Assembly: GCF_000263715.2 (NCBI RefSeq)
Contig: NZ_CM001514.1
Span: forward strand, 234,936 to 298,935
Reading direction: 5' to 3'
DNA length: 64,000 nt
DNA from: Pseudomonas synxantha BG33R
GTDB taxonomy: Bacteria > Pseudomonadota > Gammaproteobacteria > Pseudomonadales > Pseudomonadaceae
Shown here: positions 24,686 to 32,617 of the stretch, piece by piece
How positions within the stretch are numbered: the first letter of the stretch is position 1
Layout of the letters: the number at the start of each line of letters is the position of its first letter
Translations under genes and position numbers: made by a program
Notes under the pieces: generated by a model
The model's input: only the letters and a program-made list of their open reading frames with translations
What the model was told of the DNA's origin: nothing
Databases searched by the model: none

Positions 24686-25228
24686 ATGGGGATGACTGTT
24701 GAGTTCAAGGATCAATGGGCTGCCGATGACCGTTTGTTCGAAGCGAGTTGGCGCGCTGTGCAGGGCGAGCTGAAGCGCCGTGCGCTGCGACGGGCCAAGG
24801 GCAATCTGGATCAGGGCCAGGAGTGGCTGTCGGCCACGGCGATCAAGGCCCTGCTGTTTTTTCGGCGTTCGCCGGAGCGCATTCGTGACCCTGAGGGGTT
24901 TCTGTTTCTGGTGCTCGACCATGTGTTTCTCGACAGCTTGCGGCGCAGCAAGCGCGAGGGGCGGTTGTTCGATGATTCGGTGGATCTTGAACACGATCAC
25001 CTGGCCGCGCTCGCCGCGCCCTGCGCCTCGGTGCTGGAGCGGGTGGAGTGTTATGAGCGCCTGGAGCAGATCGAGGCGCACGTCGCACGGTTACCGCTGT
25101 TGCAGCAGCGCTTGTTCGAGATGCGTTTTGTCGACGACCTGCCTTACCCGCAAATCGCCGCCGAGCTGCACGTCAAGCTGCCGCTGGTGCGCAAGCGCGT
25201 GCAACTGCTGCGTAGTGCCTTGCGCTGA
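24686..25228 (+). CDS. ECF-like RNA polymerase sigma factor of the R-body locus
   Basis: The start at 24686 follows CAGGAG; product about 180 residues. Region 2 lies at about 15-90 (DRLFEASWRAVQGELKRRAL, PEGFLFLVLDHVFLDSLRRS) and region 4 at about 115-178 (LPLLQQRLFEMRFVDDLPYPQIAAELH, then LPLVRKRVQLLRSAL). It resembles FecI-type sigma factors but no FecR-like anti-sigma gene is adjacent. It is followed 100 bases on by the first RebB gene. In P. aeruginosa PA14 a FecI-like sigma factor is known to be needed for R-body production, which fits. Confidence 0.82.
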   Translation: MGMTVEFKDQWAADDRLFEASWRAVQGELKRRALRRAKGNLDQGQEWLSATAIKALLFFRRSPERIRDPEGFLFLVLDHVFLDSLRRSKREGRLFDDSVDLEHDHLAALAAPCASVLERVECYERLEQIEAHVARLPLLQQRLFEMRFVDDLPYPQIAAELHVKLPLVRKRVQLLRSALR

Positions 25229-25294
25229 ATGTGATTCACACAGGTTGGCGTGGGGCGTTCTAGAGGTATGAGCGCAGCACGCCGCCGCTATCCA

Positions 25295-25310
25295 CACCCA
25301 AACCTGGGTG
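25295..25310. promoter_or_regulatory. Perfect inverted repeat upstream of the first RebB gene
   Basis: CACCCA-AACC-TGGGTG lies 22 bases before the RebB start and just ahead of its ribosome site (AAGGAGAG). It could be an operator or a small 5'-leader hairpin controlling RebB translation. Confidence 0.4.
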
Positions 25311-25331
25311 AATGCCATCAAGGAGAGATGT

Positions 25332-25559
25332 ATGACAGAGGTCAACAGCCAGATCACCGACGCGGTCACCCAAACCAACGTCAAGGTGGTGGCCGAGGCG
25401 CCGGCCCAGGCCATCGCGTCGCTGTACCAGGTGGCCAGCAGCGCGGCGGGCCTGTCGTTGCAGAACGCGGTCAACAGCCAGCAGGCGATGAACCAGATTT
25501 CCAACGCGGTGATTTCCAAAGCCGTGGCGCTGATCATGCAGATTGGCGAGAAGGGCTGA
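25332..25559 (+). CDS. RebB-family R-body protein, short form
   Basis: A 75-residue protein with the RebB core ITDAVTQTNVKVVAEAPAQAIASLYQV followed by a second amphipathic helix with NAVNSQQAMNQISNAVISKA. RebB-type proteins polymerise into R-bodies, coiled protein ribbons that extend on acidification (known from Caedibacter and other bacteria). It shares its opening 20 residues almost exactly with the two 104-residue paralogues at 27317 and 27682 but is shorter at the C-terminus. Confidence 0.88.
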   Translation: MTEVNSQITDAVTQTNVKVVAEAPAQAIASLYQVASSAAGLSLQNAVNSQQAMNQISNAVISKAVALIMQIGEKG

Positions 25560-25577
25560 GGCCTCGGGAGATCGATT

Positions 25578-26150
25578 ATGTCGTGGTTCAGTCGCAAAAA
25601 ACCCGCCGCCTCCCAAGCAACGCCCGCTGCCGACCCTCCGGCGCCAGCGCCCCCTGCACCGGCTTCGCGCTCGATCATGGCACGCATGAACGAGCACCTG
25701 CTCAACCAGGTGAGCACGCCGTCGCCCGACAGCACGGCGGCGCTCAATAGCCAGATCGTGCAGGCGGTGCAGTTCACCAACTCGCAGAACTTTGCCTATG
25801 CCCCGGCGCAGATCGCGGTGCCGGCCGACATGATGATCAGTCAGGCGGCCGGGTTGGTAGCGCAGGCGGCGGCGGGGTACTTCGACGGGGTCAGCAAGAT
25901 CGCCCTGGCGGCCCAGGCCGTGCTGCTTCAGCAAATGACCGAGAACATCGTCAACGACAACCTGCCAGGCGCTGCCGAAGACGCCTTGGGCGCCTTGGCC
26001 ACCGACCTGCTGGTGGGCGCCGCTGCCGCCGTGGCTGCCGCCGCCGGAGCCATGGAGGCCGAAGCCGCCAGCGTGGCCATCGACAAGATCGACCAGAGCA
26101 TCGCCAAGTACGCGAGCACCCTGGCCAACCGGGCCGCGCCAGCGGCCTGA
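25578..26150 (+). CDS. Long RebB-related protein with Pro-rich N-terminus
   Basis: A 190-residue protein. A short basic start (MSWFSRKKP) leads to a Pro/Ala linker, then a RebB-like repeat (STAALNSQIVQAVQFTNSQNFAYAPAQIAVPADMMISQAAGL) and a long Ala-rich hydrophobic helical region (about 125-165). It begins 18 bases after the short RebB gene. It probably belongs to the R-body structure or anchors or packs it; the Ala-rich segment could also contact a membrane. The RebB match is weaker than for its neighbours. Confidence 0.7.
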   Translation: MSWFSRKKPAASQATPAADPPAPAPPAPASRSIMARMNEHLLNQVSTPSPDSTAALNSQIVQAVQFTNSQNFAYAPAQIAVPADMMISQAAGLVAQAAAGYFDGVSKIALAAQAVLLQQMTENIVNDNLPGAAEDALGALATDLLVGAAAAVAAAAGAMEAEAASVAIDKIDQSIAKYASTLANRAAPAA

Positions 26151-26232
26151 ACCCAGCACAGCGCTCCAGCGTTCAGCTGGAGCGGTGCAACAGCAACTTG
26201 AAAGCAACTTTTCTTGAGTGAGGAGCGACATC

Positions 26233-26871
26233 ATGCAGCCTGGAGATATTGTTTTTTCAGTGGCGCAAGTGGACGACAAAGTGTCCACCAGCATTCCCCG
26301 TGCCTTCATTCGGGCGGGGCAATGGCTTAAAGCCAAGATATTCGGAACCGGCGATCCCAACGTGCCGGTGGTGCACGCGGCCATTGCGGTGGATGCCACG
26401 CGAGTCATCGAAAGTGTCGGTGAGGGTATTCAACTGACGGACCTGACCACCGAAGTACCGCCTCGCGGCGCCATGGTGTTCAGTTGCACTGAAGCGGATT
26501 TGGCGAATGCGGCAGCCTATGCCGCCGGCCAGTTCCTGGGGGATGTAGCCACCAAGGACATCAGCGGTCGCTACAGCAAATGGAACGCCATGTTGTCGAT
26601 CTTCAAAGTTTCAGCTTATGAGCCCGGCATCATGAGCCGCATCAATGAGTCGGTGTCCATCAGCAATGCCGCGTTCTGTTCGCAGTTTGTCGCCAACGCT
26701 TATGAGGTCGGCAACCTGTATAGCAACGCCAACTTGCTGCCTGTGCCGGCACCGATCTTCGATACACGTCCCACTGTGATGACCCCCTGGGAGTTGGCTT
26801 CCAGTTGCGACAACGACGCGGACTTCTATTTCGCGGGCTTCTGGGAAGACGGTAAGGAGGTGCGTCTTTAG
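26233..26871 (+). CDS. Papain-fold (NlpC/P60, YiiX-like) protein in the R-body locus
   Basis: The start at 26233 follows GAGGAGCG; 212 residues. The order of elements, MQPGDIVFSV, then PVVHAAIAVDATRVIESV with a candidate catalytic His, and later AAFCSQFVANAYEVG with a candidate catalytic Cys, fits the circularly permuted NlpC/P60 (YiiX/LRAT-like) fold, in which the His precedes the Cys. There is no signal peptide. Members cleave amide or ester bonds in peptidoglycan or lipids. Sitting between RebB genes, it may help release or be delivered by R-bodies; this is inference. Confidence 0.65.
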   Translation: MQPGDIVFSVAQVDDKVSTSIPRAFIRAGQWLKAKIFGTGDPNVPVVHAAIAVDATRVIESVGEGIQLTDLTTEVPPRGAMVFSCTEADLANAAAYAAGQFLGDVATKDISGRYSKWNAMLSIFKVSAYEPGIMSRINESVSISNAAFCSQFVANAYEVGNLYSNANLLPVPAPIFDTRPTVMTPWELASSCDNDADFYFAGFWEDGKEVRL

Positions 26872-26911
26872 CGGCCCTTTTACCGGTAACCCCGTGCTCG
26901 AGGAGGCCGCC

Positions 26912-27235
26912 ATGGCTCACCCATCCACACCCTCAGTGCTGTCCAGCGATGATCGCCGACGGTTGGAAGCGATGCTGCGCAACCCACAGGTCTTCGCCGG
27001 CACGCCCCAGGCCATCGTCGACGAAACGCTCAAGCGCGCCACCCAGGTGCTTGAGCAGTCCAAGGCTAATGAACAAGCGCTCAAGGCTGCCGCCGAGCAG
27101 CGTGAGGTGGCGCTGCGCCAAGTACTGGACGGCGCGGCCCCGGACAAGGGCGAGCAACACAAGGAAGTGCAGGCACTGGTCCAGGGGTTGATTGCGCAGA
27201 TTGAAGCGGCGCTGGGCCCGTCTGCGAAACCTTGA
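26912..27235 (+). CDS. Small coiled-coil protein of the R-body locus
   Basis: The start at 26912 follows GAGGAGGCC; 107 residues. Mainly one long charged coiled coil (about 45-95, with QSKANEQALKAAAEQREVAL) with a short Pro/Ser-rich start. No named family. Its place between the papain-fold gene and the paired RebB genes suggests a structural or regulatory role in R-body assembly. Confidence 0.7.
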   Translation: MAHPSTPSVLSSDDRRRLEAMLRNPQVFAGTPQAIVDETLKRATQVLEQSKANEQALKAAAEQREVALRQVLDGAAPDKGEQHKEVQALVQGLIAQIEAALGPSAKP

Positions 27236-27316
27236 ACCCCAGGTTTCACAGTGCCTGTTTGGCAACGTTCATTGATGAACACGGAATGCACCGTGTACTA
27301 AATAAGGAAATTGATC

Positions 27317-27631
27317 ATGGCATTTGTTAACGAGCAAATTACCGACGCGGTCACCCAGACCAACGTCAAAGTGGTGGCCGAATCACCAGCGATGGCGATG
27401 AGCACCATCTATCAATCCATGGCGCAGGCCACGGCGATTCTGTTCCAGAACGCCGTGTCGGCCCAACAGCAGCAAAACACCCTGGCCCAGGCGGCCACCA
27501 ACCAGGGCGTGATGCAGATCTACAGCGTCGATACCACCGCAGGTGCGGCGGCCACCGAGAAAGTCGCCCAGGGCGGCGTGTCGGATAACCTCACCAGCCT
27601 GTTGACCGTGCTCAAGTCTTTCCAGCCTTAA
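27317..27631 (+). CDS. RebB-family R-body protein, copy 1 of a tandem pair
   Basis: The start at 27317 follows AAGGAAATTG; 104 residues. The core EQITDAVTQTNVKVVAESP is followed by an Ala/Gln-rich helix (SAQQQQNTLAQAATNQGVM) and a Gly/Thr-rich stretch, ending LTSLLTVLKSFQP. Nearly identical to the next gene, with most differences in the first 8 residues and a few conservative changes elsewhere. Confidence 0.9.
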   Translation: MAFVNEQITDAVTQTNVKVVAESPAMAMSTIYQSMAQATAILFQNAVSAQQQQNTLAQAATNQGVMQIYSVDTTAGAAATEKVAQGGVSDNLTSLLTVLKSFQP

Positions 27632-27681
27632 GCACTGAGCGATAACGGATGTTGTTCTTTCTCAACCCAGGAGTTTCAACC

Positions 27682-27996
27682 ATGAGTACAGTCAGCCCGC
27701 AAATCACCGATGCCGTCACCCAGACCAACGTCAAGGTGGTTGCCGAATCACCCGCGATGGCCATGAGCACCATCTACCAATCCATGGGCCAGGCCACGGC
27801 GATCCTGTTCCAGAACTCGGTCTCGGCCCAACAGCAACAAAACACCCTGGCGCAGGCCGCCACCAACCAGGGCGTGATGCAGATCTACAGTGTCGACACC
27901 ACCGCTGGCGCCGCGGCCACCGAAAAAGTCGCCCAGGGCGGCGTGGCCGACAACTTGACCAGCCTGCTGGCCGTGCTCAAGTCGTTCCAACCTTAA
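27682..27996 (+). CDS. RebB-family R-body protein, copy 2 of a tandem pair
   Basis: The start at 27682 follows CAGGAGTTTC; 104 residues. Differs from copy 1 by the N-terminal MSTVSPQ and a few residues such as M-G-Q for M-A-Q. A recent tandem duplication is likely; two near-identical subunits may be needed in quantity or may co-polymerise. A GC-rich hairpin (28013-28042) follows. Confidence 0.9.
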   Translation: MSTVSPQITDAVTQTNVKVVAESPAMAMSTIYQSMGQATAILFQNSVSAQQQQNTLAQAATNQGVMQIYSVDTTAGAAATEKVAQGGVADNLTSLLAVLKSFQP

Positions 27997-28012
27997 GCTG
28001 CGAGGTCCCCAA

Positions 28013-28042
28013 CGGCCCCGGCGCCCACAAGGCTCCGGGGCT
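28013..28042 (+). terminator. Possible terminator after the RebB genes
   Basis: CGGCCCCGG-(loop)-CCGGGGCTG hairpin 16 bases after the last RebB stop. The T-run is poor (CTGTTGTCG), so it may be a transcript end or a stabilising hairpin. Confidence 0.5.
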
Positions 28043-28142
28043 GTTGTCGTGTGCGCTTGATCTGAAAGATGAGCCGGATGCGCCATATTCGTTCTTTTTT
28101 TCGAACATCCTATTGCCCTGTACCCCCATTGATCCTAGGATT

Positions 28143-28160
28143 CGTTTGAGATTTCAAACG
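28143..28160. promoter_or_regulatory. Palindromic candidate operator upstream of gabD
   Basis: CGTTTGA-GATT-TCAAACG, a perfect inverted repeat in the gabD leader region, about 130 bases before the start codon. A regulator of GABA catabolism could bind here, but I see no gabR-type gene in the window. Confidence 0.45.
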
Positions 28161-28290
28161 CTCTGTCTCCCGTGCGCACTTTTATTTCTTCCGCGCGCTG
28201 GGGCTGATTTCCCTGACGGCAGCCCACAAGGCGCCTTTCAACAACTCTAATTCGCTCCGCGTGCGCGCGGTGCTGTTAAGGAAAGCCGAC

Positions 28291-29733
28291 ATGCAGCTCA
28301 AAGATACCCAATTGTTCCGCCAGCAAGCCTTTATCGATGGCGCTTGGGTCGATGCGGACAACGGTCAGACCATCAAGGTCAACAACCCGGCCACGGGCGA
28401 GATTCTCGGCAGCGTGCCGAAGATGGGCGCCGCGGAAACCCGCCGTGCCATCGAAGCCGCCGACAAGGCCCTGCCGGCCTGGCGTGCACTCACCGCCAAG
28501 GAGCGCGCCAACAAGCTGCGCCGCTGGTTTGAACTGTTGATCGAAAACCAGGACGACCTCGGCCGCCTGATGACCCTCGAACAAGGCAAGCCGCTGGCCG
28601 AAGCCAAGGGCGAAATCGTCTACGCCGCCTCCTTTATCGAGTGGTTCGCCGAAGAAGCCAAGCGCATCTACGGTGACGTGATCCCCGGCCACCAGCCCGA
28701 CAAGCGCCTGATCGTGATCAAGCAGCCGATCGGCGTGACCGCAGCCATCACCCCGTGGAACTTCCCTGCGGCGATGATCACCCGCAAAGCCGGCCCGGCC
28801 CTGGCCGCCGGTTGCACCATGGTGATCAAACCGGCCTCGCAAACGCCGTTCTCGGCCCTGGCCCTGGTTGAGCTGGCGCACCGCGCCGGTATCCCCAAAG
28901 GCGTGCTCAGCGTGGTCACCGGCAGCGCCGGCGACATCGGCGGCGAACTGACCAGCAACCCGATCGTGCGTAAATTGTCCTTCACCGGTTCGACCGAAAT
29001 CGGTCGCCAGTTGATGGCCGAATGCGCCAAAGACATCAAGAAAGTCTCCCTGGAGCTGGGCGGTAACGCACCGTTCATCGTGTTCGACGACGCCGACCTG
29101 GATAAGGCCGTCGAAGGCGCGATCATCTCCAAGTACCGCAACAACGGCCAGACCTGCGTGTGCGCCAACCGCCTGTACATTCAGGATTCGGTGTACGACG
29201 CCTTCGCTGAAAAGCTCAAGGTCGCGGTGACCAAATTGAAGATCGGTAACGGTCTGGAAGAAGGCACCACCACGGGCCCGCTGATCGACGAAAAAGCCGT
29301 GGCCAAGGTTCAGGAACATATCGCGGATGCCCTGAGCAAAGGCGCCACGCTGCTGGCCGGTGGCAAGGCGATGGAAGGCAATTTCTTTGAGCCGACCATC
29401 CTCACCAACGTCTCCAAAGACTCCGCCGTGGCCAAGGAAGAAACCTTCGGCCCTCTGGCGCCGCTGTTCCGCTTCAAAGATGAAGCCGACGTGATCGCGA
29501 TGGCCAACGATACCGAGTTCGGCCTGGCCTCCTACTTCTACGCCCGTGACCTGGGCCGTGTGTTCCGTGTGGCCGAGGCCCTGGAATACGGTATGGTCGG
29601 CGTCAACACCGGGTTGATCTCCAACGAAGTGGCGCCGTTCGGCGGCATCAAGGCTTCGGGCCTGGGCCGTGAAGGTTCCAAGTACGGGATCGAGGATTAC
29701 CTGGAAATCAAATACCTCTGCCTGGGCATCTGA
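28291..29733 (+). CDS. gabD: NADP-dependent succinate-semialdehyde dehydrogenase
   Basis: A 480-residue aldehyde dehydrogenase; the start at 28291 follows AAGGAAAGCC. It oxidises succinate semialdehyde, made by GabT, to succinate. Family marks: the cofactor region ITPWNFPAAMITRK, FTGSTEIGRQL, the general base in SLELGGNAPFIVF (about residue 256) and the nucleophile Cys289 (GQTCVCANR). The high match of all motifs to GabD, and gabT as the next gene (180 bases on), make the assignment firm. Together they turn GABA into succinate for the TCA cycle. Confidence 0.96.
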   Translation: MQLKDTQLFRQQAFIDGAWVDADNGQTIKVNNPATGEILGSVPKMGAAETRRAIEAADKALPAWRALTAKERANKLRRWFELLIENQDDLGRLMTLEQGKPLAEAKGEIVYAASFIEWFAEEAKRIYGDVIPGHQPDKRLIVIKQPIGVTAAITPWNFPAAMITRKAGPALAAGCTMVIKPASQTPFSALALVELAHRAGIPKGVLSVVTGSAGDIGGELTSNPIVRKLSFTGSTEIGRQLMAECAKDIKKVSLELGGNAPFIVFDDADLDKAVEGAIISKYRNNGQTCVCANRLYIQDSVYDAFAEKLKVAVTKLKIGNGLEEGTTTGPLIDEKAVAKVQEHIADALSKGATLLAGGKAMEGNFFEPTILTNVSKDSAVAKEETFGPLAPLFRFKDEADVIAMANDTEFGLASYFYARDLGRVFRVAEALEYGMVGVNTGLISNEVAPFGGIKASGLGREGSKYGIEDYLEIKYLCLGI

Positions 29734-29913
29734 CCGGTAAGAGATTGCAGCAAACGCAGAGGGCACGAGAGCGCTGTCCCTTTGCGTGCTTCACATCGTT
29801 ATTCGTAGTGGCCGGGAAAGCTGGGGCAGTCGATCATCGAATGCTGCCGTAGTTGCCTCCCCGCCACGTATGCCTTGGACCACGCCACCCGATGAGTGGC
29901 GAATGAGGACTTT

Positions 29914-31191
29914 ATGAGCAAGACCAACGCTTCCCTGATGAAACGCCGCGAAGCCGCTGTACCGCGCGGTGTTGGCCAGATTCACCCGATCTTCGCCGAC
30001 TCTGCGAAGAACGCCACCGTGACCGACGTTGAAGGTCGCGAGTTCATCGACTTCGCCGGCGGTATCGCCGTGCTGAACACCGGCCACGTGCACCCGAAAA
30101 TCATCGCGGCCGTGACCGAGCAGTTGAACAAGCTGACCCACACCTGCTTCCAGGTATTGGCCTACGAGCCCTACGTAGAAGTGTGCGAAAAAGTCGCCGC
30201 CAAGGTGCCGGGTGATTTCGCCAAGAAAACCCTGCTGGTCACCACCGGTTCCGAAGCGGTCGAAAACGCCGTGAAGATCGCCCGCGCCGCCACGGGCCGC
30301 GCCGGCGTGATCGCCTTCACTGGCGCTTACCACGGCCGCACCATGATGACCCTCGGCCTGACCGGTAAGGTCGTGCCTTACTCGGCCGGCATGGGCCTGA
30401 TGCCAGGTGGCGTGTTCCGTGCGCTGTACCCGAACGAACTGCACGGCGTGAGCGTCGATGACTCGATCGCCAGCATCGAGCGCATCTTCAAGAACGATGC
30501 CGAGCCGCGTGATATCGCCGCCATCATCATCGAACCGGTGCAGGGCGAGGGCGGTTTCTACGTCGCGCCGAAAGCCTTCATGCAGCGCCTGCGCGAACTG
30601 TGCGACAAGCACGGTATCCTGCTGATTGCCGACGAAGTGCAAACCGGTGCCGGGCGTACCGGTACCTTCTTCGCCATGGAACAGATGGGCGTTGCCGCCG
30701 ACCTGACCACCTTCGCCAAATCCATCGCTGGCGGCTTCCCGCTGGCCGGTGTGTGTGGCAAGGCCGAATACATGGATGCCATCGCCCCAGGCGGCCTGGG
30801 CGGCACCTATGCCGGTAGCCCGATTGCCTGTGCGGCAGCCCTTGCGGTGATGGAAGTGTTCGAAGAAGAGCACCTGCTGGACCGCTGCAAGGCTGTCGGC
30901 GAGCGCCTGGTGACGGGCCTCAAGGCCATCCAGGCCAAGTACCCGGTGATCGGCGAAGTGCGTGCCCTGGGCGCGATGATCGCGGTCGAGCTGTTCGAAG
31001 ACGGCGACACCCACAAGCCAAACGCTGCCGCCGTTGCCTCCGTGGTGGCCAAGGCGCGTGACAAGGGCTTGATCCTGCTGTCTTGTGGTACTTACGGCAA
31101 CGTGTTGCGCGTACTGGTGCCGCTGACCTCGCCGGACGAGCAGTTGGACAAGGGCCTGGCGATTATCGAAGAGTGTTTCTCTGAACTCTGA
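29914..31191 (+). CDS. gabT: 4-aminobutyrate aminotransferase
   Basis: A 425-residue class III PLP aminotransferase; start at 29914 after AATGAGGAC. It moves the amino group of GABA to 2-oxoglutarate. Visible motifs: TTGSEAVENAVKIARA for the phosphate pocket, IADEVQTGAGRTG with the PLP-binding Asp, and the Schiff-base lysine Lys269 in TFAKSIAGGFPLAG. A strong terminator follows at 31215-31241, closing the gabDT unit. Confidence 0.96.
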   Translation: MSKTNASLMKRREAAVPRGVGQIHPIFADSAKNATVTDVEGREFIDFAGGIAVLNTGHVHPKIIAAVTEQLNKLTHTCFQVLAYEPYVEVCEKVAAKVPGDFAKKTLLVTTGSEAVENAVKIARAATGRAGVIAFTGAYHGRTMMTLGLTGKVVPYSAGMGLMPGGVFRALYPNELHGVSVDDSIASIERIFKNDAEPRDIAAIIIEPVQGEGGFYVAPKAFMQRLRELCDKHGILLIADEVQTGAGRTGTFFAMEQMGVAADLTTFAKSIAGGFPLAGVCGKAEYMDAIAPGGLGGTYAGSPIACAAALAVMEVFEEEHLLDRCKAVGERLVTGLKAIQAKYPVIGEVRALGAMIAVELFEDGDTHKPNAAAVASVVAKARDKGLILLSCGTYGNVLRVLVPLTSPDEQLDKGLAIIEECFSEL

Positions 31192-31214
31192 GACGCCCCG
31201 CTCCTACGAAAAGC

Positions 31215-31241
31215 AAAAAAACCGCTTCGGCGGTTTTTTTG
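31215..31241 (+). terminator. Rho-independent terminator after gabT
   Basis: AAAAAA-ACCGC-TTCG-GCGGT-TTTTTT: a stable UUCG-type tetraloop hairpin with flanking A and T runs; active in both directions. Confidence 0.92.
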
Positions 31242-31309
31242 TGCCTGCTTCATTGTACGCACGCGGCGGCATTGTCTAAGGTGCAAGCATTGCCGATGGA
31301 GCGTGCTGG

Positions 31310-32518
31310 ATGACTGCTGTTGATTTACCTGCTGTACCCCGAGTGTTGATTGCCGAGGCGGACCCCTGGTCGCGGGACCTGCTCAAGCAAGTGTTGTTGA
31401 ATGTGCGTTGTGATGCGCGGCTGGATGTGTGCGCAGATGGTGACCACGCTGCTGCGCTGTTGCGTGAGAAAAGCTATGACCTGATCCTGGCGGATTGGGA
31501 GCTTGCAGGCGTCGATGGCCTGAGCCTGCTGCGCAGTGTGCGCCAGCAGCGCCGCTCCCCCGCATTGCCATTTATTCTGCTGAGCAGTCGCAACGACAGC
31601 GCCAGCGTACGCGAAGCCTTGCCCCTGGCGCCCACGGCCTACCTGACCCGCCCGCTGAACATGGAGAGCCTGACCCAGCGCCTGCAAGACCTGCTGCTTA
31701 ACGAAGGCGAAAGCGTGTATTGCGAGATCCCGGCGCTGGCACCGGGAATGACCTTGCCAGCATTCCTGGAGCAGCGCCGAGAGGTCTGCGATGGCGCACC
31801 GTTGCGCGTGGACGTGAAAGCGGCGGTGCATCGCAGCCTGGGCCCCGAGGGCGTGGACCTGCAGCAGCTTGAAGATCAGGTGCGCATGGACCCGCAAATC
31901 ACCGCTGTGCTGATCGCTGCCGCCAACAGTGCCGGGTATCACGGCACGCCGGTGCAGACGCTGCACGCGGCCCTGAACAAGCTGGTCCCCGGGCAAAGCA
32001 TGAACCTCATCCTGGGCCTTGCGCTCAAGCACAACGTGGTGCTGGGTGACCCCGGCCTGGTGGCCTACGCCGAGCGGCACTGGCAGTTGTCCGAGGACAG
32101 CGCCGAGTACGCCCGGCGCCTGGCACGCATGTTGGAACTGGATCACCAGCGCTGCTACAGCGCCTGCATCCTGCATCGGTTGGGCGACCTGGCCTTGTTG
32201 CGCTGCCTGGAAGACTGGCGTCAGGGTGGCGGCGCCCTGGATGACGAAGCGATCGGCGAATCCCTCGACAACTTCGGCGCCGCCTACGGTTCGGCGTTGC
32301 GCACGCGTTGGCGCTTGCCGCTGGAGTTGCGGCAGTTGATCGCAGGGATCTATTCACTTGAAGGCGGGGTGTATTCGCGCGAAGCCCTGGTGGTGAACCT
32401 CGCAGTGCAAATGGCGCGGCTGACTGAGCACGAAGGGCTGGAAGAACTGGCGGGCAGCAAGACCGCGCGGCTGCTCAAGGTCGGCTTGCCGGAACTGACC
32501 CGAGTGCGCAAAACCTGA
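31310..32518 (+). CDS. Response regulator with HDOD output domain
   Basis: A 402-residue protein: receiver domain about 10-125 (LIAEADPW, phosphoacceptor Asp in YDLILADWELAGVDG, the S/T position in FILLSSRND, the lysine position replaced by Arg in YLTRPLN), then an HDOD domain (about 165-370, with DLQQLEDQVRMDPQITAVLIAAANSAGYHG). HDOD proteins link signalling to c-di-GMP or stress control. The conserved receiver lysine being Arg hints at altered phosphorylation. No histidine kinase is adjacent. Confidence 0.85.
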   Translation: MTAVDLPAVPRVLIAEADPWSRDLLKQVLLNVRCDARLDVCADGDHAAALLREKSYDLILADWELAGVDGLSLLRSVRQQRRSPALPFILLSSRNDSASVREALPLAPTAYLTRPLNMESLTQRLQDLLLNEGESVYCEIPALAPGMTLPAFLEQRREVCDGAPLRVDVKAAVHRSLGPEGVDLQQLEDQVRMDPQITAVLIAAANSAGYHGTPVQTLHAALNKLVPGQSMNLILGLALKHNVVLGDPGLVAYAERHWQLSEDSAEYARRLARMLELDHQRCYSACILHRLGDLALLRCLEDWRQGGGALDDEAIGESLDNFGAAYGSALRTRWRLPLELRQLIAGIYSLEGGVYSREALVVNLAVQMARLTEHEGLEELAGSKTARLLKVGLPELTRVRKT

Positions 32519-32529
32519 AACACACACCG

Positions 32530-32613
32530 ATCAATTGTGGGAGCTGGCTTGCCTGCGATAGCGGTGGGTCAGCCAAGACGCCATCGCAGGCAAGCCAGCT
32601 CCCACAGTTGATC
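32530..32613. repeat. REPIN between convergent genes
   Basis: TGTGGGAGCTGGCTTGCCTGCGAT faces ATCGCAGGCAAGCCAGCTCCCACA, with GATCAA/TTGATC flanks extending the stem. It lies between the convergent HDOD and GGDEF genes. Confidence 0.88.
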
Positions 32614-32617
32614 GGTA

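Noticed and set aside
28276..29766. Long minus-strand frame opposite gabD, and similar long antisense frames elsewhere
   Set aside because: High-GC codon bias makes long antisense frames; the sense proteins have full family motifs.
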